DNA from: Gnetum montanum
Taxonomy: Eukaryota > Streptophyta > Gnetopsida > Gnetales > Gnetaceae
DNA length: 64,000 nt
Direction: 5' to 3'
NCBI GenBank assembly: GCA_015680685.1
Contig: MNCI01001825.1
Span: 1,386,880-1,450,879, forward strand
Shown here: piece after piece, positions 31,687-42,797 of the stretch
Layout: every line of letters starts with the position of its first letter
How positions within the stretch are numbered: position 1 is the stretch's first letter
Notes under the pieces: generated by a model
What the model was told of the DNA's origin: nothing
What the model saw: the letters and a program-made list of their open reading frames with translations, nothing else
The model's database searches: none
Made by a program: the position numbers and the translations under genes

Positions 31687-34600
31687 CATAAGTCATCTTC
31701 GTCGGCATCATCTTCACCTATACAGTTGCCTTCCACATTGTTTCCTTCTGCATCACCTTCCTCTGCACTACCCTTTTTTGCCTCTTCATTTTCACCCTCT
31801 ACGGGCCCTGCGTCTTCATCATGAATCTGCATTGTAAATAGTGAAGTAGTCAACTAGAGAAATACATGAAAGCTAGAATAGAGCATAAGCCTTTGCATAG
31901 CAGAAAGTGACTAACTCGAGAAGGCCCCGCATCTACCTCGAGGGGTATGCAATCCAAACCGAGCCCGAGGTAGTGCTAGACCTCCTCCTCTATGATATTT
32001 TCCCAGTACCTGTCACTTGGTTTAGCATTTACAGCAGTTTTCTTCTTTGCAATGGCCATCCATCTTGGCAGTCTCAGAGAAAAGGAGGCAATGGCAGTCT
32101 CACCTGTGGGAAGATCCACTTCCTGTTTATGGGATTCACTAACCATCACTTTCTTCATGAACTTGTTCTAAGTCTTAGAAGCGCCAATGGCATTCAGGAA
32201 TGCTTCCTAGGTAAACACCTTCACTGAAGCATCCCAGTATTTTTTGTGATAGGTGACACATTCCAATTTATACGTATGTTTATGGTTCTTCTAGGACTGC
32301 CCTCACTCTTAAACTCTAGCGTTGTAGTCTTTCCAGTCATGGTTCTTCTGAGCCAACAAGTCCATCTAGATACACTGTTCTATTATCTCCTAGGTAGCCT
32401 TGTTGTTGCACCACATGGATATCCAATATCTAACATAATCTATGGCAACCATGCACCAACTACCATCATTGGTATCATGAGCTAGGAGGAACTCGTTCCT
32501 GGATTGGAGGTCTCCCACCTTAGTGCTCAATTCAGCCTTCTCTTTCTTAGTCCTCTGGACCCATTTCCATAGGTCTTCATTGATGCACCTACACTCCCAC
32601 AAGGAGCATTCTGAGTGCAAAGCGCATTTTCTAGCCTTTTCATATATGCAACGAGGCACCTTGGCCACTTTAGGTAAGAATGTAGGTATGGTGTCGACTT
32701 TCAATGCCTGTTTCGGGTACCACTTGAGTCGAGAGGCTGTGACCACACAAAAAGCGCATTATTCACACTAGCATAGCAAAGTTAGTGACTCAAGAAGTCT
32801 AGTGTAGCAACCTCAAAAAACCAAGCGTAGCAACTTTACTTACCCACATCCAGATTGAGATGTCTGAGACGGCCAATCATGTTGTTAATGACCCCTTGCA
32901 TGAAAGTAAGCTTGTTGGGGGTCTTGGCCCATGGTTCCAAGTGAGTCAAGGGAGGTCTTGCAACATTAACAGTGGTGTCTATCATACAATCGAATGTGTC
33001 AGTAATGATCGAGATGGACTACAACAAAGTTGTGAGTAACACGAACAACAGTGTAAGGGCTCCTACCCAGTAAACCCTCAGGGGTGATAACAGGGGGATC
33101 ACCCATCAACATATTGTCGAATATATTTTCAAACTCATGAGCATCTAATTGTAGTTCCCCTCATTTTTGGCTCAAAACTATGGTAGCACCCTTAACATTC
33201 GTCTGCTCCCCCGATGTTGAACTACATTCAACAAAGGAATCTCCAGCAGAAGTCACTTCCCGGTTGATGTAGGCTTCCTCTTTATTTGTTGGGGCCTTTA
33301 TTTTCAAGGCACCAACATCTTCCTCATCCATAGGAGACTCCTCCTCATCACCAAAAAGGTCCTCCTCTTTAGTAGGAGCATTTTCTTTGTCAACAGGAGC
33401 CCCTTCCATTGTGATGAGGGCTCCTTCTTCTCTCCTAACTGGGGTCGTTTCCTTTGAGACTGGGGCCTCCATGTCTTTATTTGTTAGTCCCATCTTGGGG
33501 ACCAACACCTCTTCATCACCTTCCTCTTCTTCTTCTTCTTCCTCTGGCAGCAAAAAATATATTCGCATTATAGCCTAAATCGCGTTAGCTTAGAGTAGGT
33601 GCGACATTATGCTACGCTGCCTAGCGTAGCACAGCATAGCAAGAATTTAATCAAAAGGTGAAAAAACAAACATAGAGAAGAGAATTTACTGATGGGAGGC
33701 TGTATCCTACATAGCTTAAACCGTAGTGATGGCCCCCCTTCCTCATCCATACCGGATGACTCCTTGGCTAGACGAGACCTCTTTCACCGCAACTTGGTGG
33801 CCACCATCTCAGCAATGAGACGTTTTCCCTGCAACACGCTACCTATAGCAATAGGGGGTGCCTCTCCCATGCTATCCTAGCCACGAAAGTTGTGGGCCAT
33901 CCGATCCTTACTCATCATTGAAAATGACTCCCCAATAGCTTCTGGGGGATCTTGGGCTTGAGTGGTCTAGAGGATTTGCAGATCCACGGTTTGGAAATCT
34001 AGTTACAATCTCGCATAACCTAGACTCCATTCTCATAGACTACCAAGAACTCTGCGAAACACCACAAGCAAGCTATGTAAAAGGCATGGTGCACATTGAA
34101 ACGGGACTCATGCTTCTTATGAAGCTTGACTATTTCAGCTTGCAGGCCTTTACAAACATGCCTGGCCCAATTGTAATGGGGCCCCTCTTCCATTACCGCC
34201 CTCATCACCTAGGCTTGCTCAATCCCAATAATATTTTCTTGAGAAAGCAGCTAGGGGAACGCATGGGCATGGAAGATGGGGTAAACATCTTTGATAGCTT
34301 TCAGCTTGACCTTCTCCATGAGGATCCCCTTTCACCCTCTTGCAACCCCTAGCCACTGCTCAATGTCCCTATGATGGTTCGCCTCTTTCTTGGTCTTTGA
34401 CCCTATAGGGAGACCATCAGTAGGGACATCAAAAAGGTCTACGAATAGCTGATCATTCATTTTAAGGACCACCTGCACGCACACCATGTACATGTGTACG
34501 GAAGTGATCTACCTTTTCAGAAAAGGAGTTGGCTAGGGCAAGCATATCAGTGACAGGGATGCTTGGGTTCGTGGCCAGGAAAAAATCCATGAGCCTAGCA

Positions 34601-36440
34601 TCCTAAAGGTGCTCGATCAAGGATTCTAAGGCTATGTTGCATAACTAGCATTGGCTCTCATATACCTCCCCATACTTGAAGTAGATGTTGGCCTCCTAAT
34701 GCCCAGAGGTGATCACTGTCACCTCCTGGGACTTCTTCACTACTATAGCAGTTTGCACAAAAACACAAAAAAGAAAAAAGCAAGTTAGAAAAGGCATAAG
34801 CAATAGAAAAAATAGTAACAACACATGAACATGTAGTAATTTACTATTTATCTTACCAGGTCTAAACGGTGATGGAAATGGCGAAAGATCAACCAAGACA
34901 TCTTCAACAGTGATCGATTTAAAGGGTGTCCATCCCCCATCCAACCATCCGAACTTCTTGCATCTGTCGTAGACCTTGGAATACTAGGTTGGGTAGGTTT
35001 TGTCCTCACCCCCGCATTAGCCTATCATCCTTGCATGCATATTCTCAGCGGAAGAAAACTCCTACAACACCATCTATGCTGAGGCCAGTACATCCGTATC
35101 ACCATGAAGCCCATTCTCTTTGATGAAAAACCTAGTAACAAAGACACATTATTAACATTTTCCTAGCATAGCAAACATTGCACAGCGTAGAGGAACATGT
35201 CTACAAAACTCACCTTCCAGCATAGTAAATGGTTCCTGGTGGGTTCTAGAAGCACGTTCCCATGTGACGCGTAATAAACAAAGTGTTGTATGGATGGTAG
35301 CAATTATACCCAAGCATCTCCCAGATCCAAGCCAAATGCCTCAAATTTCTTAGGCACTGACTGGATCCTTCTCCTTGCCCGTTGCTAACTACTCCATCCA
35401 TCAAAAATCATAGAATACCCCGATTTGTCCCAGGAAACAGGGTTTCTGTTATGACAGCCACTACCTCATCCACCAAATGTGACCAAACGATCACACTGAA
35501 GCACTAGAGGAGAAATTACAGAAAGTCCTGCGCTCCTTCCCAGAACCAGATTGCCTGCTGCCCCACACGTGCATGGGGTGGAGGGACATTGGTCACTAGT
35601 TCACTTACGCAACATAGGACCCCTACTATTTCTAGGAAAATCAAGATTAGCCTTAGTGCCACCCTGCACAACACAATAGCAAATATTAACAACATGTTTG
35701 AGTGGAGTTCAAATATAGTGTAGCACAATTAGCATTTAACAAATAGCGTAGCACATTTCTCCTCATGCATATAGCATAGCAAAAAATACGAAGGCAATAG
35801 CATAGCAGAATTAGATTAGCGTAGCAACAACAAAACTAAAGACAAATCTTTAAAAAAAGAAAAATTTAGTACACTATATCCATTCAAAAAATCTTCCTGA
35901 CAAAGCAATTAGCATCACACCGTGACAGAACACATGTTACACTATCACATCACGCACATGGCTAAACCCTCCTGAGGATCATACACTACACTATTTGCAT
36001 GCCAAGTGGCTAAAATTATCCAAGCCCCTATAGCAATGGTAGCCACAGTGATGGTGGTCCAGGTGGCATTGCCTGCAACCTTAGTGTAGTGTCCATACAT
36101 CCATCGTGGCCGAATCAGCAACAGTGATGGTGTATAAGCCAAAATAACAACAACACGATGATAGAAAACACAGATTACAAAACAAAAACCACAGGAACAA
36201 AAAAAAATAGAAGCAATAATAGAGGCATAGGAAAAACAAAGGGAGCATAGCAGCCTACCAGACCAATGGTGTCTCCTCTTGCACCACGACATGTGCCTGT
36301 GACACACACCCTAGGGTTTCCTTCACTTCATCGACCTTGGCGAGTGCTAGGTGTTTGCGTTCTTTCCTAGGAGCCATTATTTTTTTTGCCAACTCTTTCT
36401 TCGTTGCTACGTTGAATTGCCTTACTCTCAATTGGCACAA
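31687..36440 (-). pseudogene. Antisense multi-exon gene inside the Tat-like element
   Basis: Coding traces on the minus strand, opposite to the element. Best exon models: first exon ending near 36261 (ATG 36377, MAPRKERKHL; donor GTAGGC); an exon from about 34743 (acceptor CTATAG) to 33690, with FKYGEVYESQC, LMDFFLATNPSIPVTDMLAL and NWARHVCKGLQAEIVKLH; exon 33543-32844, very acidic, with PEEEEEEEEGDEE; exon 32736-31916 with IYEKARKCALHSECS and a coiled-coil-like KKEKAELSTKVGDL; last exon 31826-31687, acidic, ending EDDADEDDL and TGA. Introns 33689-33544, 32843-32737 (GTAAGT...CACAG) and 31915-31827 are GT-AG and short. Exons carry stops (mostly TAG) and frameshifts, so the gene is dead. It resembles the antisense ORFs reported in some Tat elements; the product is unknown. 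Confidence 0.55.
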
Positions 36441-36689
36441 TTTCTGTATGATTCGAATGTGGGCTCTGTGCTGTTACGGTGAAAATGACAAGTTTACCTA
36501 GGTAAACCCCTATTTATAGCTGCAATGGTGAAAAGGAAACTTGTCATTCTCTCTCCCTATTTAATGTGGGATGTTCTATATAGTGTAGCATGCCCACCAC
36601 AGCGTAGTAGCACTGTTTTCATTAAGGCAGGTGGGTCTGAGTGAAAACCCTTGACACGCTTCAAACTAGCTATTTGCCTTCACAAAAAT

Positions 36690-37070
36690 ATCTCGTTAGC
36701 AATCCGCAAAGACCTTAAACTAGAAATCCTAATGCATATTTTCAATCTAGTTAGCGGTCCGTAAAGACCTTAAACTAATCTACCTTTCGCTCTCCTTAGA
36801 ATAGCCTGTTAGCAGTTTGCAAAGACCTTAAACTAGCAATTTCAACCTTTTACTCGTTAGCGGTCCACAAAGACCTTAAACTAGTAGCTTCCAACCTCTT
36901 GCATTTTAGCAGTCTAGAATGACCTTAAACTAACACTCTAATCTATTGGTAGTCTGTAAAGACATTAAATTAGCAATTTTTCATTTTTACACTAGAAGTT
37001 TTGCATTTTTACACTAGCAGTTTTGCATCTTTACCTCCAGGCGGTCCGCCACAACCTTAAACTGACAAAT
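36690..37070 (+). repeat. Hairpin repeat array B (about seven units)
   Basis: Units of the form TTAGCGGTCCGTAAAGACCTTAAACTA at about 36693, 36747, 36809, 36857, 36904, 36948 and 37040, spaced by 40-90 bp of AT-rich sequence. The stem is GGTC/GACC around a 6-base loop, with the tail TTAAACTAGC. Confidence 0.75.
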
Positions 37071-37182
37071 CTTAAGCTTTGTATCATATGTTATACTCAT
37101 TTCTATTGTTCACATTTCATTGCCACTTTGCAAATGTTCAATATAGGTATCTCTTGACTAGACATTCATCACATTTTGGCAG

Positions 37183-38480
37183 GTCAAGCGAGGATGGAAA
37201 TCCATCATGATCTCTCTTCATCTTTAGCTTTAATAGGCCCACACGGCGAACTCGTGAGACAACTAAACCTAGAGTTAATAGACTGGGAATCACCCACAAT
37301 TAGCACCATAGTATCCTTAGAAGCATCCCCAGACTTGCCTGAGCATCTGGTCCAAGCCCTAGATTTAGAAGCTGGAGATGTAACTGAGGATCCTCTCATT
37401 GAAACACCTATGACCACATCCAAGGGAGAGATAAAAATGTTGAACCTTAGTTCACTCCTAGATTCGCAGATGCATAAAGATGTAGCCAAAATTCTACAGG
37501 ATAATATTGAAGTCCTCGCGTGGTCATATAATGACATGCCAGGTTTAGATCTAAGGCTGATATAGCACAACATCGTGTTAGACCCGCGCATGAAAGTAGT
37601 TAAGTAGAAGGCTCGCAAGATTAAACTAGAGATTACACTAGCTGTACGGGATGAAATCACCAAGCTGTATCAGGTTGGTTTCATCTAGGCAGTTGATTAC
37701 TCGGAATGGGTGTCTAACATTGTTATGGTTTCTAAGAAAATGGAAGGGATATGTATCTGTATAGACTTTCAAGATCTAAACAAGGCCACGATCAAAGACA
37801 ACTTCTCACTTCCAAGTATTGATCAACTCATCAACACTACGACTAGTCATGCACTATTATCCTTAATGGATGGCTTCTCTGGCTACAACCAAATTTGCAT
37901 CAACCCAGAGCATCAGTTAAAAACTACCTTTACGACCCCATGGGGTAGCTTTTGTTACACTATGATGCCTTTCTGGCTCAAAAATGCTAGAGAAACCTAC
38001 CAGAGAGCCATGACATACACCTTTAGCAACTACATACTAGAAACACTAAACAACTACGTGGATGATATAGTGGTTAAATCTAAAGAGGCTATTGATCATC
38101 CCAACAATCTAAGTGTAGTTCTCAAACATTGTCAAATGCATGATTTACATCTCAACCTAAAAAAGTGTGTCTTTGAGGTGAAAACTAGATGCATGTTAGG
38201 GTTTGTAGTATTGAAGGCTAGAATACAGGTGGACCCTGACAAAGTTAAGGCCATCGTCAACCTGGCACCTCCTACAAACCTTAAAGAACTGTGTAGGCTA
38301 TAGGGTAGAGTACAGTTCATCAGAAGGTTTATAGCAAAGTTGATTAACAAGTTACACCCTATGCAACATCTTTTAAAGAAAGGGGTTAACTTCGAATGGA
38401 CAACTCAATGCCAACAAGCTTTTGATGATCTAAAGAAAGAGCTTTTGCACCTCCCAACTATTTTCCCATCATAGAGGGAT
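37183..38480 (+). pseudogene. Tat-like reverse transcriptase
   Basis: The linker 37183-37563 contains ILQDNIEVLAWSYNDMPGLD, which usually precedes Tat RT. The RT runs in one frame with stops at 37563, 37604, 37687 and 38301: DEITKLYQVGFI, YSEWVSNIVMVSKK, CIDFQDLNKATIKDNF, PSIDQLIN, LLSLMDGFSGYNQICI, GSFCYTMMPFWLKNARETYQ, the catalytic YVDD (38055-38066), KSKEAIDH, LNLKKCVFEV and FIRRFIAKL. Four stops in about 430 codons, with a catalytic box intact, make this the best-preserved RT of the window. Confidence 0.85.
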
Positions 38481-38850
38481 AAGCCTTTCTTCATCTACCT
38501 TGACACCTTGGACACATCTATTGTAGCATTGTTATGTCAGAAATGAGATGATAGTTCTGAGATACCAGTGTACTACCTAAGTCATGCACTAAATACAATG
38601 AGGTGAAGAGAAACTACCTTGCCTTAGTGTTTGCATTGAAGAAGTGGAGGCACTACCTGTTTCGTAGCAAGATTAACATTATTTGCAAGAGCAACATACT
38701 CTGAGCTATGAAAAATAACCTATATGAAAGCAACAAGATAGCTCGATGGAAAGCAATAATAGCAGAATTCGATTTGCATTATGTGAGCCAGTCATCAATG
38801 AGAGGTCAAGCTATAGCAACGTAACTTACAATCTCACCCGTCGATGATCA
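38481..38850 (+). pseudogene. Tat-like first RNase H
   Basis: DKPFFIYLDTLDTSIVALL starts the domain, with Asp at the expected place. A frameshift near 38600 follows, then FALKKWRHYL and ARWKAIIAEFDLHYV, ending with a TAA near 38822. This is the RNase H common to all Ty3/gypsy elements. Confidence 0.65.
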
Positions 38851-39403
38851 AGTGATCATAGACCCCAAATTCCCTGATGAGCATGTTAGCACTATCAACA
38901 TTGTCCCGCCACATCTTAAGGCTACTTTAAATTTTGATGGTGCCTCGACCGCACAAGGGCGTAGTGCAGCTACCGTCATTACGTTCCCCTCTGCGGAAAT
39001 GCAACCTTTTGCTTATCTTTTTGCGTTTCTTTATACTAACGATGTGGCAGAGTATGAAGGGTTACTCAAGGACCTCTTAGCTACCCAAGAATTATGCATA
39101 CAACACCTGGTGATTTGTAGAGATTCACAACTAGTTGTGAATCAAATCACCGAGGTCTACGCCTGCAAAGCTACACACCTACAACCCTATTGTGACCTAG
39201 CGAAAACCTTTCTCAAACAATTTGCAACTACGGACATGCAACACATGCCATGCAACGAAAACACCATAGCAGATGCGTTGGCCACCCTGGCATTAAACGT
39301 GCCACCACAATTGTTTGCAAGTTTGCTAGCCTTGATCACCGAGTATACGAAGCCTATCACTCAGGCGATACACGTAGCCTCTGTTAGCGCTATAGATACC
39401 TAG
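38851..39403 (+). pseudogene. Tat-like second (archaeal-type) RNase H
   Basis: Open for 183 codons. LNFDGASTAQGRSAA (catalytic Asp in FDGA), TNDVAEYEGLLKDL (catalytic Glu), HLVICRDSQLVVNQI (catalytic Asp) and ENTIADALATLA (last Asp) give all four acidic positions of an archaeal-type RNase H. A second RNase H after the first is the defining trait of the Tat lineage. This copy has no internal stop, which is unusual for the window. Confidence 0.82.
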
Positions 39404-40650
39404 GAGTGGTACTCCAACATTAAAGCCTACTTGCAACATGGTGATCCCCCAAGTGAATTGACATCTACCTAGAGGGATGCAATTCATAAGCATGCTCGGC
39501 AATATGTGCTCACGGGAGACAATGCCCTCTGCAAACACTCCTATGATGGGATATTGCTAGCATGCATAAATGAGGAGTAAGCATAGAAGGTAATTAATGA
39601 AGTACACGAGGGACTGTGTGGTGGACACATAGCACCTAGGGCCATGGCTGTAAAAATCAGGCGTCTAGGGTACTATTGGCCTCACATGGAGCATGATTGC
39701 CTGGCCAAAGTCAGAATGTGTGATACGTGCCAAAGATACGCAAATCTCATACACGTTTCACCTACAGAATTACATCCGACCTAGATCATGTGGCCTTTCC
39801 AACGATGGAAACTAGACATCATAGGACCTATCACACCTAAGTCTTTCGCAGGGCATAGCTTCATCATCACCACCACTAAGTATTTTACTAAGTGGGTAGT
39901 GGCTATTCTATTGAGGAAGACTATATCTTAACAGGTTTGCCACTTTATCTTGGACAACATCGTGACAAGGTTTGGGCTTTCCATGACTATTGTGCTTGAC
40001 AATGGGCCACAATTTAGTAGTGCGAAAACCCGAACCTTTTGCAGCAATCTTGGTATCAGACAATCATTCTCCTTGCCATATTACCCACAAGTGAATGGAC
40101 AAGTAGAGGGTACAAAAAATTCCATCATCAACTTGCTAAAGAAAATCCTTAACAACAGCAAGAGGCGATGGCATGAGCAAATCCTCTATGTGTTGTGGGC
40201 TTACAAGATGACATGCAAGACTACAACAGGTAAGACACCTTATAGTCTTATTTATGGATCTGAAGTAGTGTTACCTCTTGAGTTGCAGGTGCCATCACTC
40301 TAGATGATCCTATCAAATTTCATGAGCGAAGCCCAAAACAACAAGTCGAGGATCATTGACCTCGACTCAATAGAGGAGGAGTGTGCACAAACACTAGGTC
40401 GCATAGAGCATTATCAAAACAACCAGTGGTAGAAAGATCATGAAAATCTACATCAATGGCCAATACAAAAGGGAGACTTTATTCTCAAGGTTGTCTATGA
40501 GCATATGAATAAATTCTCAGAAACTAGAAAGGTCCATACATGGTCACAAAAGCCTTTGAGAATGGGGCCTTCAAGCAGGCTAACATGGACAACAACGAGT
40601 TTGCAAATCCAGTGAATCACTCATACCTCAAGTCATACTACATCTGATGC
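39404..40650 (+). pseudogene. Tat-like integrase
   Basis: Zinc domain with HEGLCGGH (about 39606) and CDTCQRY (about 39724), core with KLDIIGPI (first Asp), TIVLDNGPQFSS (second Asp) and VNGQVEGTKNSI (Glu), so the catalytic triad is intact. It continues with RWHEQILYVLWAYKM, TGKTPYSLIYGSEVVLP and a C-terminal region ILKVVYEHMNK. There are stops at 39402, 39469, 39578, 39782, 39928 and 40301, and a frameshift in the tail. It is directly followed by the hairpin array C. Confidence 0.83.
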
Positions 40651-40666
40651 ATGAAGCAGATAAACC

Positions 40667-41420
40667 AACATCCGCTACGATGTAAAATTGGAAAAGGTAA
40701 GCGATCATCTGCTACGACTTAAAACTGGGATAGAACATCTGCTACGACGTAAAATTGGCAAAGCTTCACCAACATCCACTACGACGTAAAACTGACAAAG
40801 GTAAGTAATCATCCACTATGATGTTAAACTGGCACAGATAGTCTGCTATGACTATAAATTGACACAAACTATCTGCCATGACATAAAACTAGCAAAGCAC
40901 ATCTACTACAACGTAAAACTAGCAAAGTTGAGCACACGTCCGCTATGACATAAAACTGGCCAAGCTCATCCACTACGATGTAAAACTGGCACAAACAGTC
41001 TGCTATGACTATAAACTGGCATAGATCATTTGCTACGACATAAAACTGCAATAGACAATCTTCTATGACTATAAACTAGCATAGACCATCTACTATGACA
41101 TTAAAGTGGCTAAGCCACCATCCACTATAATGTTAAACTAGCACTATGGTCTGCTGGGACCTTAAACTAGCACAGCCACCGTCTACTATGACATTAAACT
41201 AGCTGATCCACCATCCACTACAACATTAAACTAGCACTACAGTCTACTAGGACCTTAACTAGCATAGCCACCATCCACTACGACGTTAAACTAGCTGATC
41301 CACTATCCACTACGATGTTAAACTAGCACTGCGGTCTGCTAGCACCTTAAACTAGCGCACCACGGTCTATTGATACCTTAAACTAGTGCATCAGATGGTC
41401 TACCAGGACCTTAAACTAGG
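40667..41420 (+). repeat. Hairpin repeat array C (about 24 units)
   Basis: Units of 23-40 bp, such as CATCCACTACGATGTTAAAC TAGC, AGTCTGCTATGACTATAAAC TGGC and GGTCTGCTGGGACCTTAAAC TAGC. All have a 4-bp stem around a 6-base loop, then TAAACTAGC or TAAACTGGC. Three different perfect stems occur (CATC/GATG, AGTC/GACT, GGTC/GACC). About one third of units pair perfectly; many of the others have one mismatch explained by a transition. A tandem array after integrase is known in the Tat lineage. Confidence 0.85.
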
Positions 41421-42797
41421 TTTGCGGCACATCCCCAGCATGCATCATGACTCATCAAGCAAGCGAGTATGCACAATGCCAACACGGGGTGGGACGTTCC
41501 AGCTCTAGAATGTAGTTCACGATGCTAAGAAAATACCTTTTGGAATATATGCAACACCACTACTCCTAGCATCTTGTTGATCCTCTAGAGATGTCTTCTG
41601 ACATCCTGCTAACCCTCCAGAGCTACCGCCACCATGTCTCATTGACCTGGTGATAGCTTCCCTGGTCAACACCTGCTACTAGAGTCCCAGTAGTATTGTT
41701 GCCCAGCCATAGTGTTTCTATCCTCCAGCCCCCACTGTCACCCAAGCTCAAAAGACGTTTAGCTGCTAGGTATCCCATCTCATAACTGAACTACATAAAT
41801 TTTCTCTTGGGTGGGGATTCCTAAGCATCTGCATTTATAGTAACTCCTAGCCTCCTCGATGCCTACTTCTCCACACTAATGCTACCAAGGCTGCTACTGG
41901 CCTTCCTAGTTTGGACGTTGCATGCCTCAGCAACAATGTCCAAAGCTCCAGCAGCGTCCACAGCAAGCAAGACCTTCACCATCATTTTGCATCATGGTTG
42001 TTTCTCCTGGTTTGCTTTCTGTTATGTTTGCAGGGTGTGTACTAGAGGGGTGTCAATCATAGTGCATTGTACCATGGCGGTAGGACACTATATCGTTACA
42101 AGATGGTCATCTTGATTAGCTTGGCTACTTCAGAGTGCACATCTTTTCCTCCCCTTAAACCCCTTTACCTTATTTCTTACACTCGTAATCCACTCTCTCG
42201 CCTCTTTTACAAGCTTTTCCTAATGCCTGTCAAGCCCTCCCATATGCTCGACCACAAAGTCCATGACGTGCATAACACAACTCGCCGCATGGGAAGCACC
42301 TATAGGTGGGTTAAGGCCCCACATGGATGTAACACAACTCATCCTGGGAAAGAAACACCTATCCTACAACAACAAGGTTCTTTGAAAATGTAAATGGCAA
42401 AACAGCACAAGCAAAAGTGTAAAAGAACAAAGCTCATACAAAAAAATGTGCCTAAAACAAATGGCACATAGGCTATTTTGCAATCATCCTCTCTAAGCAT
42501 TTTGACAAGAGGTCGAAGGTTGGAAAAATTAAAGATGACCACGCAAACAACTCCCTCACAAGCATTCTAACGAGGGATTTTACTAAGTTTCTTCTTTACC
42601 ATTTTCTTGAACCTCCTTCCCACGTGCTTAACCCTTCCCTTTTCCCTACATAACCAATGCAACACTCTCAAGCATAGCTAAGCGACATCTTGGCAATCAC
42701 CAAAGACCAATGTTAGCATTTTGTCTTTTATGGTGTTTCGTATTCTTTGTCGGCATCTCTTGGGTCCATCCTCTAGACGTCAATAAAGAGGGGCCAA
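41421..42797 (+). other. 3' untranslated region of the Tat-like element, with polypurine tract
   Basis: No gene is supported. The small ORFs here share no motif with known families. The sequence has Pro/Leu-codon-like C-rich stretches to about 42350 and then becomes AT-rich. The purine run AAAGAGGGGCCAA at 42785-42797 abuts the 3' LTR and fits a polypurine tract. Confidence 0.55.

Larger units (their letters stand above)
31221..37182 (+). other. Block between protease and RT, possibly a 6-kb intron
   Basis: No plus-strand pol coding sequence is seen here. It begins GTAACA at 31221 and ends TTTTGGCAG at 37174-37182, just before the RT frame opens, so it could be spliced out. Ogre elements are known to carry an intron at this place, but far shorter. 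The block holds a decayed antisense gene (31687-36440) between two hairpin-repeat arrays (31362-31530 and 36690-37070). Confidence 0.4.

Noticed and set aside
37205-37663. 152-residue minus-strand ORF
   Set aside because: It overlaps the Tat RT linker and RT start, which have recognisable motifs on the plus strand.
40667-41420. Array C considered as a CRISPR array or a coding repeat
   Set aside because: Units touch each other with short variable linkers, the sequence sits directly after a Tat integrase, and no frame stays open through the units.
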